Shown: positions 17,187 to 25,995, counted from the stretch's first letter. The stretch: DNA of 64,000 bases from Nostocoides_A vanveenii (GCF_039531165.1 NZ_BAAAPN010000015.1:32494-96493); one strand, 5' to 3'. Program-made: numbers and translations. The notes: generated by a model not told the origin, from the letters alone.

Positions 17187-19380
17187 CGGCCCCCGCGCGG
17201 TCGGCGCGCGCCAGGACCGAGGGTGCCCAGATGCGCGAGCCCACGTCATACGAGAAGGCGGGGACCAGCAGCGACCGGACGATCAAGGTGTCGATCAGCA
17301 CGCCCAGAGCAACGATGAAACCGATCTGGGCGAGGAAAATCAGCGGCAGCACCGCGAGCGAGGAGAAGGTCGCCGCGAGCACGATGCCCGCCGACGTGAT
17401 CACCCCGCCGGTGACTGCGAGCGCCACGAGGATCCCTGGCCTGGTGCCGCGGCGTTGCGACTCCTCTCGCACCCTGGTCATCAAGAAGATCGAATAGTCG
17501 ATGCCGAGGGCCACGAGGAAGACGAAGCCGTAGAGCGGCGTCGCCGGGTCCGAGCCGGGGAAGTCGAAGAGGTGGTTGAAGGCCAGCGCTGATGCTCCGA
17601 TGGTGGCGCCGAAGGAGACCAGGTTGGCGACGACCAAGATCACGGGGGCGACCAGGGATCGCAGCAACAGGGCCAGCACCACGAAGATCACCAGCAAGGT
17701 GGCCGGGATGATCACCTTGAGGTCGCGATTGGTGGCATCGAGGACATCGAGGTTGATGGCCGTCGTGCCGCCGACGAGAGCATCCGGCGAGACGGCATCG
17801 AGGTCGGCCCTCAGCCGCTTGACGATCTCGGTAGCCTCGGGCGAGTCGGCGGGCACGGTCAGCACGGCGGTGATGGGCACCAGGCCGTCGATAGCGGCCG
17901 GCGGCGGGGCTCCGCCCCCGAGCCCGATGACGGGATCGGAGACACCCTTCTCGCTGCCGAGCCGGTCGACAACCCCTTGGGCGACGGCCTGGGGGGCGAT
18001 GATCTGCACCGGTTGACCGGCGCCGGCCGGGAAGTGGCGGGCCAAGACTTCACTGCCGGTCACCGAGTCGGTCTTGTTGAGGAACAACTCGGAGGTGGAG
18101 ACGCCCTCGGCCTTGAAGGTCGGCAGGAATGCGGCCAGCGCGAGCAACCCGGCGAGGGTCAACACCCACGTCCGCCGCGGGTGGGCGCCCACGAGTTTGG
18201 CCACCCGCCCCCAGATGCCCCGGGTCTCCAAGGCGTCCTCGAGATGGCGGTGGTCGACCTTGGGCACCATCGGCCAGAACGCGCGCCGCCCGATCACCAG
18301 GAGTACCGCCGGCAGGAAGGTCAGCGAGGCGATCATGGCCCCGGCGATCCCGAGCGCACCCACCGGTCCCAGACCCGCGGTGCTACCCAGCTTCGAGAGC
18401 ATCAGGCACAGCAGGCCGAGGATGACTGTGGCCCCGCTGGCCAGAATCGGCTCGACCGAGCCGCGCCAAGCGGACTTCATCGCAACCCAGGTGTCGCTCG
18501 TGTCATGCAGGGCCTCGCGGAAGCGGCTGACCAACAACAGGGCGTAGTCCGTCGCCGCGCCCACGACCAGGATGAACATGATCCCCTGCGACTGCCCCGA
18601 CAACGCGATATGTCCTGCCTTCGCCAGCGGGTACACGGCGAGCGCGGCCAACGCCAGCCCGAAGATGGCGCTCAGCAACACCGCAATGGGCAGGATCGGG
18701 CTGCGATAGACGATCAGCAGGATCACCAGGACCACGACCAGCGCAACCCCGAGCAGAACGCCGTCGATCCCTTCGAAGATGGTGATGAAGTCGGCGAGCA
18801 AACCGCCCGGACCGGTGACATAACCCGACGTGGTCGTACCGGTCGTGTCCTTCGCCAACTCGGCACGCAGGGCTTTGGCGGCCTCGAAGAGCGGTGAGGT
18901 GGAGTTGATCGTCTCCGAGGCCTTGTCGGCGTCGAGGTTGACGATGGTCAAGGTCGCCTTGGTGTCCGCGCTCGGGACCGGTCCGACGACCGGCCCAGAG
19001 AGAAACTCGCCCAGGGTGCGCCCCGCCCCGAGTTTCGGCAACGGCAGCTCAGGCACCGCCTTGGCAAAGCCGGACATGGCACCCATGTCGGTCTCGGTCA
19101 AGGCACCGGAACTCTCGGTGACGATCAGAAAGGGCAGCGACGTCGAGTCGGAGAACTTCGCGACCAGATTGGTGACCTCAGTGGATTCGGCACTGGCCGG
19201 CAGGAAGGAGGCGTTGTCGTTCTTCTGCACCTCCGCGAGCTTCCCGACGAGGGGTCCGCCGACGCCGGCGAGCAACAACCACGCCAGCGCGACCAATGCG
19301 GCGAGCAGCCGAGGACGCCGCGACCCCCCCTTCCGCCCGGCGGTCCCCGTCGTGATCCTTGGGGTCGGATTCGTGCTCAT
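17179..19380 (-). CDS. MMPL family RND-type transporter
   Basis: A 733-residue inner-membrane transporter with the classical duplicated layout. There is one helix near residue 30 (LLAALVALAWLLLAGV), an extracytoplasmic domain, and a block of about five helices (VLLGVALVVVLVILLIVYRS onward, including LVVGAATDYALLLVSRFRE). The second half repeats this pattern and ends with VALGIDYSIFLMTRVREE and about four more helices. The two TDYALLL/IDYSIFL motifs hold the proton-relay Asp-Tyr pairs of MMPL proteins. Such proteins export lipids or hydrophobic compounds. The ATG at 19380 overlaps the esterase stop (ATGA). Cargo is unknown. Confidence 0.9.
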   Translation of the reverse strand: MSTNPTPRITTGTAGRKGGSRRPRLLAALVALAWLLLAGVGGPLVGKLAEVQKNDNASFLPASAESTEVTNLVAKFSDSTSLPFLIVTESSGALTETDMGAMSGFAKAVPELPLPKLGAGRTLGEFLSGPVVGPVPSADTKATLTIVNLDADKASETINSTSPLFEAAKALRAELAKDTTGTTTSGYVTGPGGLLADFITIFEGIDGVLLGVALVVVLVILLIVYRSPILPIAVLLSAIFGLALAALAVYPLAKAGHIALSGQSQGIMFILVVGAATDYALLLVSRFREALHDTSDTWVAMKSAWRGSVEPILASGATVILGLLCLMLSKLGSTAGLGPVGALGIAGAMIASLTFLPAVLLVIGRRAFWPMVPKVDHRHLEDALETRGIWGRVAKLVGAHPRRTWVLTLAGLLALAAFLPTFKAEGVSTSELFLNKTDSVTGSEVLARHFPAGAGQPVQIIAPQAVAQGVVDRLGSEKGVSDPVIGLGGGAPPPAAIDGLVPITAVLTVPADSPEATEIVKRLRADLDAVSPDALVGGTTAINLDVLDATNRDLKVIIPATLLVIFVVLALLLRSLVAPVILVVANLVSFGATIGASALAFNHLFDFPGSDPATPLYGFVFLVALGIDYSIFLMTRVREESQRRGTRPGILVALAVTGGVITSAGIVLAATFSSLAVLPLIFLAQIGFIVALGVLIDTLIVRSLLVPAFSYDVGSRIWAPSVLARADRAGADA

Positions 19381-20135
19381 TGCCCCGCTCCCATCACGAA
19401 GTCCATCACCCTCGGCAGCTGGGCGTCCCACAGCGACCACTCGTGATCTCCAATCCGGAAGTCGGTCGTGACGTCAAGGCCCACGGCTCTCGCGCGCTCG
19501 GCAAAGGCGACATTGCCGTCATACAGGCGATCCTCGGTGCCGCAGCCGATCAGCAGCGGCGGCGCCTGGCCGCGCTCGACCAGCGCCATCAGGTCCTCGG
19601 TCGCGTCGAGGTCGCCGCCGAAGATGCGCCCGGACACCTCTTCCCGTCGCTCGGGTCGCTCCATCAGCCAGCGCAGGTCGAGCGCCCCGGACAGCGATGC
19701 GGCCGCGGCGAAGCGGTCGGGGAAGTTCAGCGCGAGCTTGAGCGCGCCATACCCGCCCATCGACAGCCCAGCAACATAGGTGCGCGCGGGGTCGGCAGTG
19801 ACCTTGACGAAGTTGCCGACGATCCGCGGCAACTCGTCGGAGACGAAATCCCAATAGGCGTGGCCGTGCCGTTCGTTGGCATAGAAACTGCGGTGCACGG
19901 CAGGCATGACGACAGCCAGCCCACGCTCCGCGGCATACCGCTCGACGCTGGTGTAGCGCAGCCAGGCCGTGTGGTCGTCGGACATCCCGTGCAGGAGGTA
20001 GAGCACCGGGAAATCGGTAACGACCCCCGCGGCCTCGACCCCAACCTGTTCTGCCGTCACCTGCGGGAGCACGATCATCATGGACGTGCCCACTTCCAAG
20101 GTCTCGGCGAAGAAGTCCACCGTCAACAGCGCCAC
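19377..20135 (-). CDS. Alpha/beta-hydrolase esterase (esterase D/FrmB type)
   Basis: A 252-residue serine hydrolase of the esterase D / S-formylglutathione hydrolase-like superfamily. Visible features are PVLYLLHGMSDDHTAWLRYT (oxyanion region), GLSMGGYGAL with the nucleophile Ser, and GDHEWSLWD with the catalytic His. The same superfamily includes trehalose mycolyltransferases, but no mycolate genes are seen here, so esterase is the safer call. The GTG at 20135 is preferred because AAAGGGG lies just upstream. A longer frame extends to 20228 without a convincing start. It is first in an operon with the MMPL and LLM genes. Confidence 0.82.
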   Translation of the reverse strand: MALLTVDFFAETLEVGTSMMIVLPQVTAEQVGVEAAGVVTDFPVLYLLHGMSDDHTAWLRYTSVERYAAERGLAVVMPAVHRSFYANERHGHAYWDFVSDELPRIVGNFVKVTADPARTYVAGLSMGGYGALKLALNFPDRFAAAASLSGALDLRWLMERPERREEVSGRIFGGDLDATEDLMALVERGQAPPLLIGCGTEDRLYDGNVAFAERARAVGLDVTTDFRIGDHEWSLWDAQLPRVMDFVMGAGQ

Positions 20136-20227
20136 ACGCAGCCCCTTTCTCGACTGCGCCCACCCTACGGGCAGCCACCGACAGCGGCCGATAAGGAGCG
20201 GGCGGTGCGCACCGGGCGGGAACGGCA

Positions 20228-20233
20228 TACCGT
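20228..20233 (+). promoter_or_regulatory. Putative -10 box of leaderless lipB
   Basis: TACCGT lies 6 nt before the lipB ATG at 20240 and no ribosome-binding site is present, which fits leaderless transcription. Confidence 0.4.
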
Positions 20234-20239
20234 CGGTGC

Positions 20240-20980
20240 ATGCGTTTCGAACACCTCGGCTTTGCGCCCGACTTCGTCGATTACGAGCAGGCGTGGGAAC
20301 ACCAGCGCGCGGTTCACGCGCAGGTCGTCGCGGGCACGCTCCCTGACACCGTTCTGCTGCTCGAGCATGCGGCCGTCTATACGGCGGGCAAACGCACCGA
20401 GCCCCACGAGCGGCCGTTCGACGGAACGCGGGTCATCGACGTCGACCGGGGCGGCAAGATCACCTGGCACGGGCCGGGGCAGTTGGTCGGCTACCCGATC
20501 GTCACGCTCCCGGACCCGATCGACGTGGTCGCCCACGTGCGCCGGCTCGAAGAGGTCATGATCCGCACGTGCGCCGACTTCGGCGTCGCGGTCGAGCGCG
20601 TCGCGGGCCGAAGCGGCGTGTGGGTGCGCGCCGACGAGCGCGGCCCGGACCGCAAACTCGGGGCCATCGGGGTGCGCGTGAGCCAGCGAGTGACGATGCA
20701 CGGTTTTGCGCTGAACGCCGATGCCGACCTGGCGTGGGCGGACAATATCGTCGCCTGCGGGATCGCCGATGCCGGCGTCTCCTCGCTCACCATCGAAGCC
20801 GGTCGCCCGATCACGGTCGCCGACATCCTGCCGTATGCCGAGGCCCACCTCACCGAGATGCTCGCCCTCGTACCGCTCTCGGCGGCCTTCGCACCCGCGT
20901 CGTCCGCCGGGACGGATGGATCTGAGGACGGCCCGGCCCCCGCCACCCCGCTCGTCCCCAGGCCCGTCTCAGTCGCCTGA
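20240..20980 (+). CDS. lipB: Octanoyl-[acyl-carrier-protein]:protein N-octanoyltransferase LipB
   Basis: A 246-residue cytosolic enzyme that moves octanoyl groups from ACP to lipoyl domains. The active-site lysine is Lys139 in RKLGAIGVRVSQ and the cysteine is Cys173 in IVACGIADAGVSSL. The GGKITWHGPGQLVGYPIV motif is diagnostic. The last 30 residues are an Ala/Pro tail. The ATG at 20240 opens directly on the domain. lipA follows 64 bases later on the same strand, the usual lipoate pair. Confidence 0.96.
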   Translation: MRFEHLGFAPDFVDYEQAWEHQRAVHAQVVAGTLPDTVLLLEHAAVYTAGKRTEPHERPFDGTRVIDVDRGGKITWHGPGQLVGYPIVTLPDPIDVVAHVRRLEEVMIRTCADFGVAVERVAGRSGVWVRADERGPDRKLGAIGVRVSQRVTMHGFALNADADLAWADNIVACGIADAGVSSLTIEAGRPITVADILPYAEAHLTEMLALVPLSAAFAPASSAGTDGSEDGPAPATPLVPRPVSVA

Positions 20981-21031
20981 GCCGAGGTGTACCGGGAGCC
21001 ACGCACGGCCGGGGGCGCCGGCATACGGACG

Positions 21032-21037
21032 TAGGCT
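21032..21037 (+). promoter_or_regulatory. Putative -10 box of leaderless lipA
   Basis: TAGGCT ends 7 nt before the lipA GTG at 21045. This spacing suits a leaderless transcript separate from lipB. Confidence 0.4.
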
Positions 21038-21044
21038 GGGGCCC

Positions 21045-22076
21045 GTGACGATCGCCCCCGAAGGACGCAAGCTGCTGCGGGTCGAGGCACGCAATGCCGA
21101 GACGCCCATCGAGCGCAAGCCTGCGTGGATCCGCACCACCGTCAAGATGGGGCCGCGATTCACCGAGATCGACAAGATGGTCAAGGGCGAAGGCCTGCAC
21201 ACCGTCTGCCAGGAAGCCGGCTGTCCCAACATCTTTGAGTGCTGGGAGGATCGCGAGGCGACCTTCCTCATCGGTGGCGACACCTGCACGCGGCGCTGCG
21301 ACTTCTGCGATATCGCGACCGGTCGCCCGCAGCCGCTCGACCCCGATGAGCCGCGCCGGGTCGCGGAGTCCGTGAAGTCGATGGGGCTGCGCTATTCGAC
21401 CGTCACGGGCGTGGCGCGCGACGACCAGCCCGACGGCGCCGCCAGCCTGTTTGCCGCAACGATCCGCGCCATCCACGAGCTCAACCCCAACACCGGGGTC
21501 GAGATCCTGCCGCCGGACTTCGGTGCCCGCCCGGAGTTGGTCGGGCAGGTCTTCGACGCCCGGCCTGAGGTCTTCGCCCACAACCTGGAGACGGTGCCCC
21601 GGATCTTCAAGCGCATCCGTCCCGCCTTCACCTATGACAAGTCGCTGCGGGTGTTGTCGATGGCGCGCACGGACGGGCTGGTCACCAAGTCCAATCTCAT
21701 CCTCGGGATGGGCGAGCGTGAGGACGAGATCGCCCAGGCGATCGCCGATCTGTATGACGCGGGGTGCGACATCCTGACCGTCACCCAGTATTTGCGGCCG
21801 TCACCGAACCACCACCCGATCGACCGGTGGGTCAAGCCGGAGGAGTTCGTGCACTGGAGCTCGGTGGCCGAGGACATGGGCTTCAAGGGGGTCATGGCCG
21901 GGCCGCTGGTGCGTAGTTCCTACCGGGCGGGGCGGCTGTGGGCGAGCGCGATGACCAAGTGGGGACGCGTCATACCGGCTCATCTGACGCACCTGGCCGA
22001 AGGGCTGGACGCGCCGGCACGCCAGGAGGCGTCGGCGCTTCTCGCGCGTGGGCTGAGCGGGACCGCCACGACGTAA
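21045..22076 (+). CDS. lipA: Lipoyl synthase LipA
   Basis: A 343-residue radical-SAM enzyme that inserts two sulfurs into the octanoyl chain made by LipB. The auxiliary cluster cysteines are Cys55, Cys60 and Cys66 (VCQEAGCPNIFECW). The radical-SAM CxxxCxxC cluster is Cys81, Cys85 and Cys88 (CTRRCDFC). Further LipA signatures are THNLETVPRIF-like (AHNLETVPRIFKRIRP) and RSSYRAGRLW near the end. The GTG at 21045 gives the expected N-terminus. The stop codon TAA is shared with the probable promoter of the next gene. Confidence 0.97.
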   Translation: MTIAPEGRKLLRVEARNAETPIERKPAWIRTTVKMGPRFTEIDKMVKGEGLHTVCQEAGCPNIFECWEDREATFLIGGDTCTRRCDFCDIATGRPQPLDPDEPRRVAESVKSMGLRYSTVTGVARDDQPDGAASLFAATIRAIHELNPNTGVEILPPDFGARPELVGQVFDARPEVFAHNLETVPRIFKRIRPAFTYDKSLRVLSMARTDGLVTKSNLILGMGEREDEIAQAIADLYDAGCDILTVTQYLRPSPNHHPIDRWVKPEEFVHWSSVAEDMGFKGVMAGPLVRSSYRAGRLWASAMTKWGRVIPAHLTHLAEGLDAPARQEASALLARGLSGTATT

Positions 22077-22079
22077 ACT
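22074..22079 (+). promoter_or_regulatory. Putative -10 box overlapping the lipA stop
   Basis: TAAACT begins with the lipA TAA stop and lies 7 nt before the ATG at 22087. With no Shine-Dalgarno it suggests a leaderless transcript. Confidence 0.45.
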
Positions 22080-22086
22080 GCGTCGC

Positions 22087-22812
22087 ATGGCCACCAAGGA
22101 CGCCGCCGAGGCGCCGAAGAAGAAGCGCAACAACCCGTTCAAGCAGATCGCGACGGTCTTCAAGGCGGTCAAGGCCATCGACCCGACCATCACCTGGTGG
22201 GTGATGGGGGTCTTCCTCGGCGTCCTGGGGGTCTTCCTCCTGATCGGGCTGCTGCTCAACCACTGGATCTACTTCACGATCATCGGCTTGCCGCTGGCCG
22301 CGCTCGCCGCGATGATCGTGCTCTCGCGACGGGGTGAGCGGGCGGCCTTCGGGCAGATGGAGGGCAAGGTCGGTCAGAGCGCCGGCGCCCTGTCGACGCT
22401 GCGCAAGGGCTGGTATTACGACCAGGAGCCGGTGGCGGCGGACGTCGCTCGCCCGCAGGAAATCGCCAACGCCGCGGTCGTCTTCCGTGCCCTTGGCCGC
22501 CCGGGCGTTGTGCTCCTCGGCGAGGGCCCGTTGCCGCGCGCCAAGAAGCTGGTCGAGAAGGAAGTCAAGAAGGTCAACCGGGTCGCCCCCGGTGTGCCCG
22601 TGCACACCTTGTATGTCGGCGACGGCGAGGGCCAGATCGGCGCGCGCAAGATCACCCGGACCTTGGCCAAGCTCAAGCCCGTGCTGACCAATGACGAGAT
22701 GGCCACGGTCAACCGCCGCCTGAAGTCGATCCCGAGCATCCGCCAGGGCATCCCCGCCGGCATCGACCCCACCAAGGTCCGCATGGACCGTCGCTCCCTG
22801 CGCGGCCGCTAA
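22087..22812 (+). CDS. DUF4191 family membrane protein
   Basis: A 241-residue protein of unknown function. A Lys-rich cytoplasmic N-terminus (KDAAEAPKKKRNNPFKQI) is followed by two membrane helices (WWVMGVFLGVLGVFLLIGLLL and IYFTIIGLPLAALAAMIVLS). A basic cytosolic domain follows with VVLLGEGPLPRAKKLVEKEVKKV and a C-terminal RMDRRSLRGR. This arrangement directly behind lipA is common in actinobacteria and matches DUF4191 as I know it. The role is not established. Confidence 0.85.
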   Translation: MATKDAAEAPKKKRNNPFKQIATVFKAVKAIDPTITWWVMGVFLGVLGVFLLIGLLLNHWIYFTIIGLPLAALAAMIVLSRRGERAAFGQMEGKVGQSAGALSTLRKGWYYDQEPVAADVARPQEIANAAVVFRALGRPGVVLLGEGPLPRAKKLVEKEVKKVNRVAPGVPVHTLYVGDGEGQIGARKITRTLAKLKPVLTNDEMATVNRRLKSIPSIRQGIPAGIDPTKVRMDRRSLRGR

Positions 22813-22917
22813 GGGCGCCAGAGCGCCGCCCGTCGCCAGCGGCCGGTGACACGCGCCCGCGGGCGAGCATCCGGCATACGGGCGGGCTGTCTCGGACGGC
22901 GAGACGAGCGGGATCAC

Positions 22918-22955
22918 GTAACACGCGCGAAACAGACGGGTGACTATCGATTAAT
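22918..22955 (+). promoter_or_regulatory. GlnR box upstream of glnA
   Basis: GTAAC-N6-GAAAC-N6-GTGAC-N6-TTAAT reproduces the actinobacterial GlnR a1-b1-a2-b2 architecture (GTnAC-n6-GAAAC repeated twice) with only the last half-site degenerate. It lies 71 bp before the glnA start, where GlnR normally activates transcription under nitrogen limitation. A TATGTT candidate -10 (22966) and a perfect palindrome GTTGGGCCCAAC (22969-22980) lie between box and gene. Confidence 0.85.
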
Positions 22956-23026
22956 CCGGCACTCGTATGTTGGGCCCAACGCATGGGCGAGCGTACGCGC
23001 CCACTCACCCCGCACAGGAGGTTTTC

Positions 23027-24451
23027 TTGTTCAGCACCGCTGACGACGTGCTCTCCTACATCAAGGAGAACGACGTCAAGTTCGTCGACATTCGCTTCTG
23101 CGACCTGCCCGGCATCATGCAGCACTTCAACGTGCCCGCCGAGAGCCTCGACGAAGACTTCTTCACCGTGGGACAGGCCTTCGACGGCTCCTCGATCCGT
23201 GGCTTCCAGGCCATCCACGAGTCCGACATGAAGCTGCTCCCCGACGTCGCGACCGCCTTCATCGACCCCTTCCGGGTCGAGAAGACGCTGGTCATGAACT
23301 TCTCGATCGTGGACCCCTTCACCGACGAGCCTTACAGCCGCGACCCGCGCAATATTGCCGCGAAGGCCGAGGCCTACCTGAAGTTCACCGGCATCGCCGA
23401 CACCGCCTACTTCGGCGCCGAGGCCGAGTTCTTCCTCTTCGACGACGTGCGTTTCAAGACGTCGGCGAACGAGTCCTTCTACTACCTCGACTCCAAGGCC
23501 GCCGTGTGGAACACCGGAAAGGTCGAGGAGGGCGGCAACCTCGGCTACAAGCCGCGGATGAAGGGCGGCTACTTCCCCGTCTCCCCCGTCGATCACTTCG
23601 CCGACATCCGCGACGAAATCTGCCTCAAGCTCAAGGACGTCGGCCTGACGGTCGAGCGCTCGCACCACGAGGTCGCCTCGGGTGGGCAGCAGGAGATCAA
23701 CTACCGCTTCAACACGCTGCTGCACTCCGGCGACGACATGATGAAGTTCAAGTACGTCGTCAAGAACACCGCGTGGCACAACGGCAAGTCGGCCACCTTC
23801 ATGCCGAAGCCGGTGTTCGGCGACAACGGCTCGGGCATGCACACCCACCAGTCGCTGTGGAAGAACGGCGAGCCGCTCTTCTACGACGAGCGCGGGTATG
23901 GCGGCCTGTCCGACATCGCGCGCTGGTACATCGGCGGCCTGCTGAAGCACGCCCCCGCGGTCCTCGCCTTCACCAATCCGACCGTCAACTCCTACCACCG
24001 CCTCGTGCCGGGGTATGAGGCGCCCGTCAACCTGGTCTACTCCGCCCGCAACCGATCGGCCTGCATCCGCATCCCGATCGCGGGCGCGTCGCCGAAGGCC
24101 AAGCGCATCGAGTTCCGTATTCCGGACCCCTCGTGCAACCCCTACCTCGCCTTCGCCGCCCAGCTGATGGCCGGACTCGACGGGATCAAGAACCGCATCG
24201 AGCCCCCGGAGCCGGTGGACAAGGATCTCTACGAGCTGCCGCCGGAGGAGCACGCGGAGATCAAGCAGGTCCCCGGCTCGCTCGGTGAGGTGCTCGACGC
24301 GCTTGAGGCCGACCACGAGTTCCTGCTCGAAGGCGACGTCTTCACCCAGGACGTCATCGACACCTGGATCGAGTACAAGCGCAAGAACGAGATCGACCCG
24401 ATCCGTTTCCGCCCGCACCCGCACGAGTTCGAGATGTACTACGACATCTGA
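23027..24451 (+). CDS. glnA: Glutamine synthetase type I
   Basis: A 474-residue GSI enzyme forming glutamine from glutamate, ammonia and ATP. The start is a TTG at 23027, fixed by AGGAGG five bases upstream and by the family N-terminus FSTADDVLSYIKENDVKFVDIRFCDLPG. Active-site signatures include FDGSSIRGF, the glutamate/metal-binding GAEAEFFLFDDV, HHEVASGGQQEI, KPVFGDNGSGMH and the ATP-binding NPTVNSYHRLVPGYEAP. The adenylylation tyrosine is Tyr402 in DLYELPPEE, so activity should also be regulated by GlnE. The upstream GlnR box indicates nitrogen control. A strong terminator follows. Confidence 0.97.
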   Translation: MFSTADDVLSYIKENDVKFVDIRFCDLPGIMQHFNVPAESLDEDFFTVGQAFDGSSIRGFQAIHESDMKLLPDVATAFIDPFRVEKTLVMNFSIVDPFTDEPYSRDPRNIAAKAEAYLKFTGIADTAYFGAEAEFFLFDDVRFKTSANESFYYLDSKAAVWNTGKVEEGGNLGYKPRMKGGYFPVSPVDHFADIRDEICLKLKDVGLTVERSHHEVASGGQQEINYRFNTLLHSGDDMMKFKYVVKNTAWHNGKSATFMPKPVFGDNGSGMHTHQSLWKNGEPLFYDERGYGGLSDIARWYIGGLLKHAPAVLAFTNPTVNSYHRLVPGYEAPVNLVYSARNRSACIRIPIAGASPKAKRIEFRIPDPSCNPYLAFAAQLMAGLDGIKNRIEPPEPVDKDLYELPPEEHAEIKQVPGSLGEVLDALEADHEFLLEGDVFTQDVIDTWIEYKRKNEIDPIRFRPHPHEFEMYYDI

Positions 24452-24469
24452 TCGCGCCTGCGATGTCCG

Positions 24470-24507
24470 GCAAGGGCTGGGGGAGCAACCGCTCCCCCGG
24501 CCCTTGC
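24470..24507 (+). terminator. Rho-independent-like terminator of glnA
   Basis: A 17-bp stem (24470-24486 with 24491-24507, one G-T wobble) with an AACC loop sits 19 bases after the glnA stop. Confidence 0.9.
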
Positions 24508-24543
24508 TGTGCGTCGTGCATTGGTAGCGGCAGACACCTGTCC

Positions 24544-25061
24544 AACTGCTATCGCATGACCGGCGCACCGCCCCAAGCCCACGAAGCGATCTACGCGACG
24601 TGGCTTACGCTCGGTGGTGCGACCAAACCACGCACGGCTAATGGGGTGGCCGCGGTGGTCGAGGCCGGCGAGACTGCGGCAGTCGCCCATGGAATCGGGG
24701 ACTTCATTCCTGCCACATACGACGTCATCGTGTCAGAGCGCAAGACCACGCGTATCCCTGGCGTCAGACTGCGCATTCGCACACTGACCCGCGAGGACGT
24801 GATTCCGTTGACGGGCTACCTTGCCTGACCGTCGAAAGGACCGTCGCCGACCTGGTCGACCTCCGCATTGACGAGTCACTGGTCGTCGACGCACTGGGCG
24901 ACGCTGTGCGGAGCAACAAAGTACGTTCGCGCCAACGGCTGGACGAGTCGCCGATTTCGGTCGCACGCCGTCGAAAGCTCGATGGGCGCGAGTTCTCGGC
25001 CACCCTACTCGAACGCGCCGGGATCCATCCCGAGGCGTGGCGCGATGGCCGAACCGCTTGA
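24544..25061 (+). pseudogene. Decayed AbiEi-type antitoxin/regulator
   Basis: Translation from about 24547 gives CYRMTGAPPQAHEAIYATWL, then TAAVAHGIGDFIPATYDVIV and RKTTRIPGVRLRIRTL. This is the core of AbiEi-like proteins that partner AbiEii nucleotidyltransferases. The N-terminal winged helix is missing, cut close to the glnA terminator. A stop interrupts the frame at about 24828. Homology resumes in another frame with LTVERTVADLVDLRIDESLVVDALGDAV and runs to a TGA at 25061. At least one frameshift plus 5' truncation make it non-functional. It overlaps the abiEii remnant by 17 bases, as the intact pair would. Confidence 0.72.
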
Positions 25062-25995
25062 GCCCTATCACGATTGGCCATCTCTTGAACTCGCGATCAA
25101 AGCTGCCGCGCGCAAGTCCGCTGCGAAGGCCGGCCCAGGAGTGAGCGCCGCGACCGTCGACGCGAGATTCGCCAAGCGCGATTCGACAGATTCCTCTCAC
25201 GCGTCTTCGCCAATGGTGAAGCCTCCGGATGCTCAAGGGTGGGATAAGCGTGCTGGCGCGGGTGCCTCGGTCGCGCACCACCAGAGATGTCGACCTCGCG
25301 GCGCTAAAGGCTGTCCATCTTGATGGGGCCGAACGCGCGCATACCGAGCTTGTATCCGTCGATCCGGGCGACCAGATCACCTTCCGCTTGATCCGTTCCA
25401 TCCCCATTGGCAGGGGTCAAAATCAACCCGGCGTGGCCATGCGTCGCTACGTATTTACTTGCATGGACGCCGACACCGATATGCACGTGGAGACTGTCGA
25501 CGTCGTCATCGGCCCGGCCCCCGATCGGCGCGGTGGAGGTCGTGGAACCAGCCAACCGGCTCTACCCGCGCCGACCGCTCACCACTCATCCCTATCGGCT
25601 CTACCCGATGGTCGATCAGATCGCCGACAAGGTCTGCGCCACGATGGAAACCAACTACCCAGACCGACGACGTAGGAGCCGAGTCAAGGACCTGGTCGAT
25701 TTGGTCGTCTTCGCCCACACCCAACGCGTGGACCTCGACGTGTTGCGCGTCGCGATTCATGCCAAGAGGCGCATGAGTGGGATCGCGGCCTTCGGCCACC
25801 TCGACATTCCTCCCGCCTGGCACGGCACTTACGCTGCCACAGCCACGGGCCGTCCCGACCGCAGAGCGCCACACCGCCGAGAGCGCGGCCGCCTTGACTG
25901 CGGCGTTCATCGATCCCGCACTCGACAGCGACGCGCCGTCGGCCATCTGGAACCCAGTGGCTCTGGCCTGGGAGTCCGGTCCGACGCGAATCTGA
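25045..25995 (+). pseudogene. Decayed AbiEii-type nucleotidyltransferase toxin
   Basis: Fragments of one AbiEii protein are spread over several frames. An N-terminus (MAEPLEPYHDWPSLELAIKAAA) starts at 25045. FDRFLSRVFANGEASG follows in a second frame from about 25184. The catalytic region MLKGGISVLARVPRSRTTRDVDL is in a third frame from 25229. YRLYPMVDQIADKVCATMET and SRVKDLVDLVVFAHT are in a fourth frame from about 25545. The C-terminal FIDPALDSDAPSAIWNPVALAW is in a fifth frame to 25995. The nucleotidyltransferase GG and DVDL motifs are still readable. Four or more frameshifts show long decay, not sequencing error. Intact homologues are toxins of type IV toxin-antitoxin or abortive-infection systems. 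Confidence 0.72.

Noticed and set aside
19377..20135. Antigen 85-type mycolyltransferase
   Set aside because: The fold is related, but there is no signal peptide with the best start and no mycolate biosynthesis genes nearby. Esterase is the supported call.
24544..25995. An active type IV toxin-antitoxin defence system
   Set aside because: Multiple frameshifts and loss of the antitoxin N-terminus make expression of either intact protein impossible.
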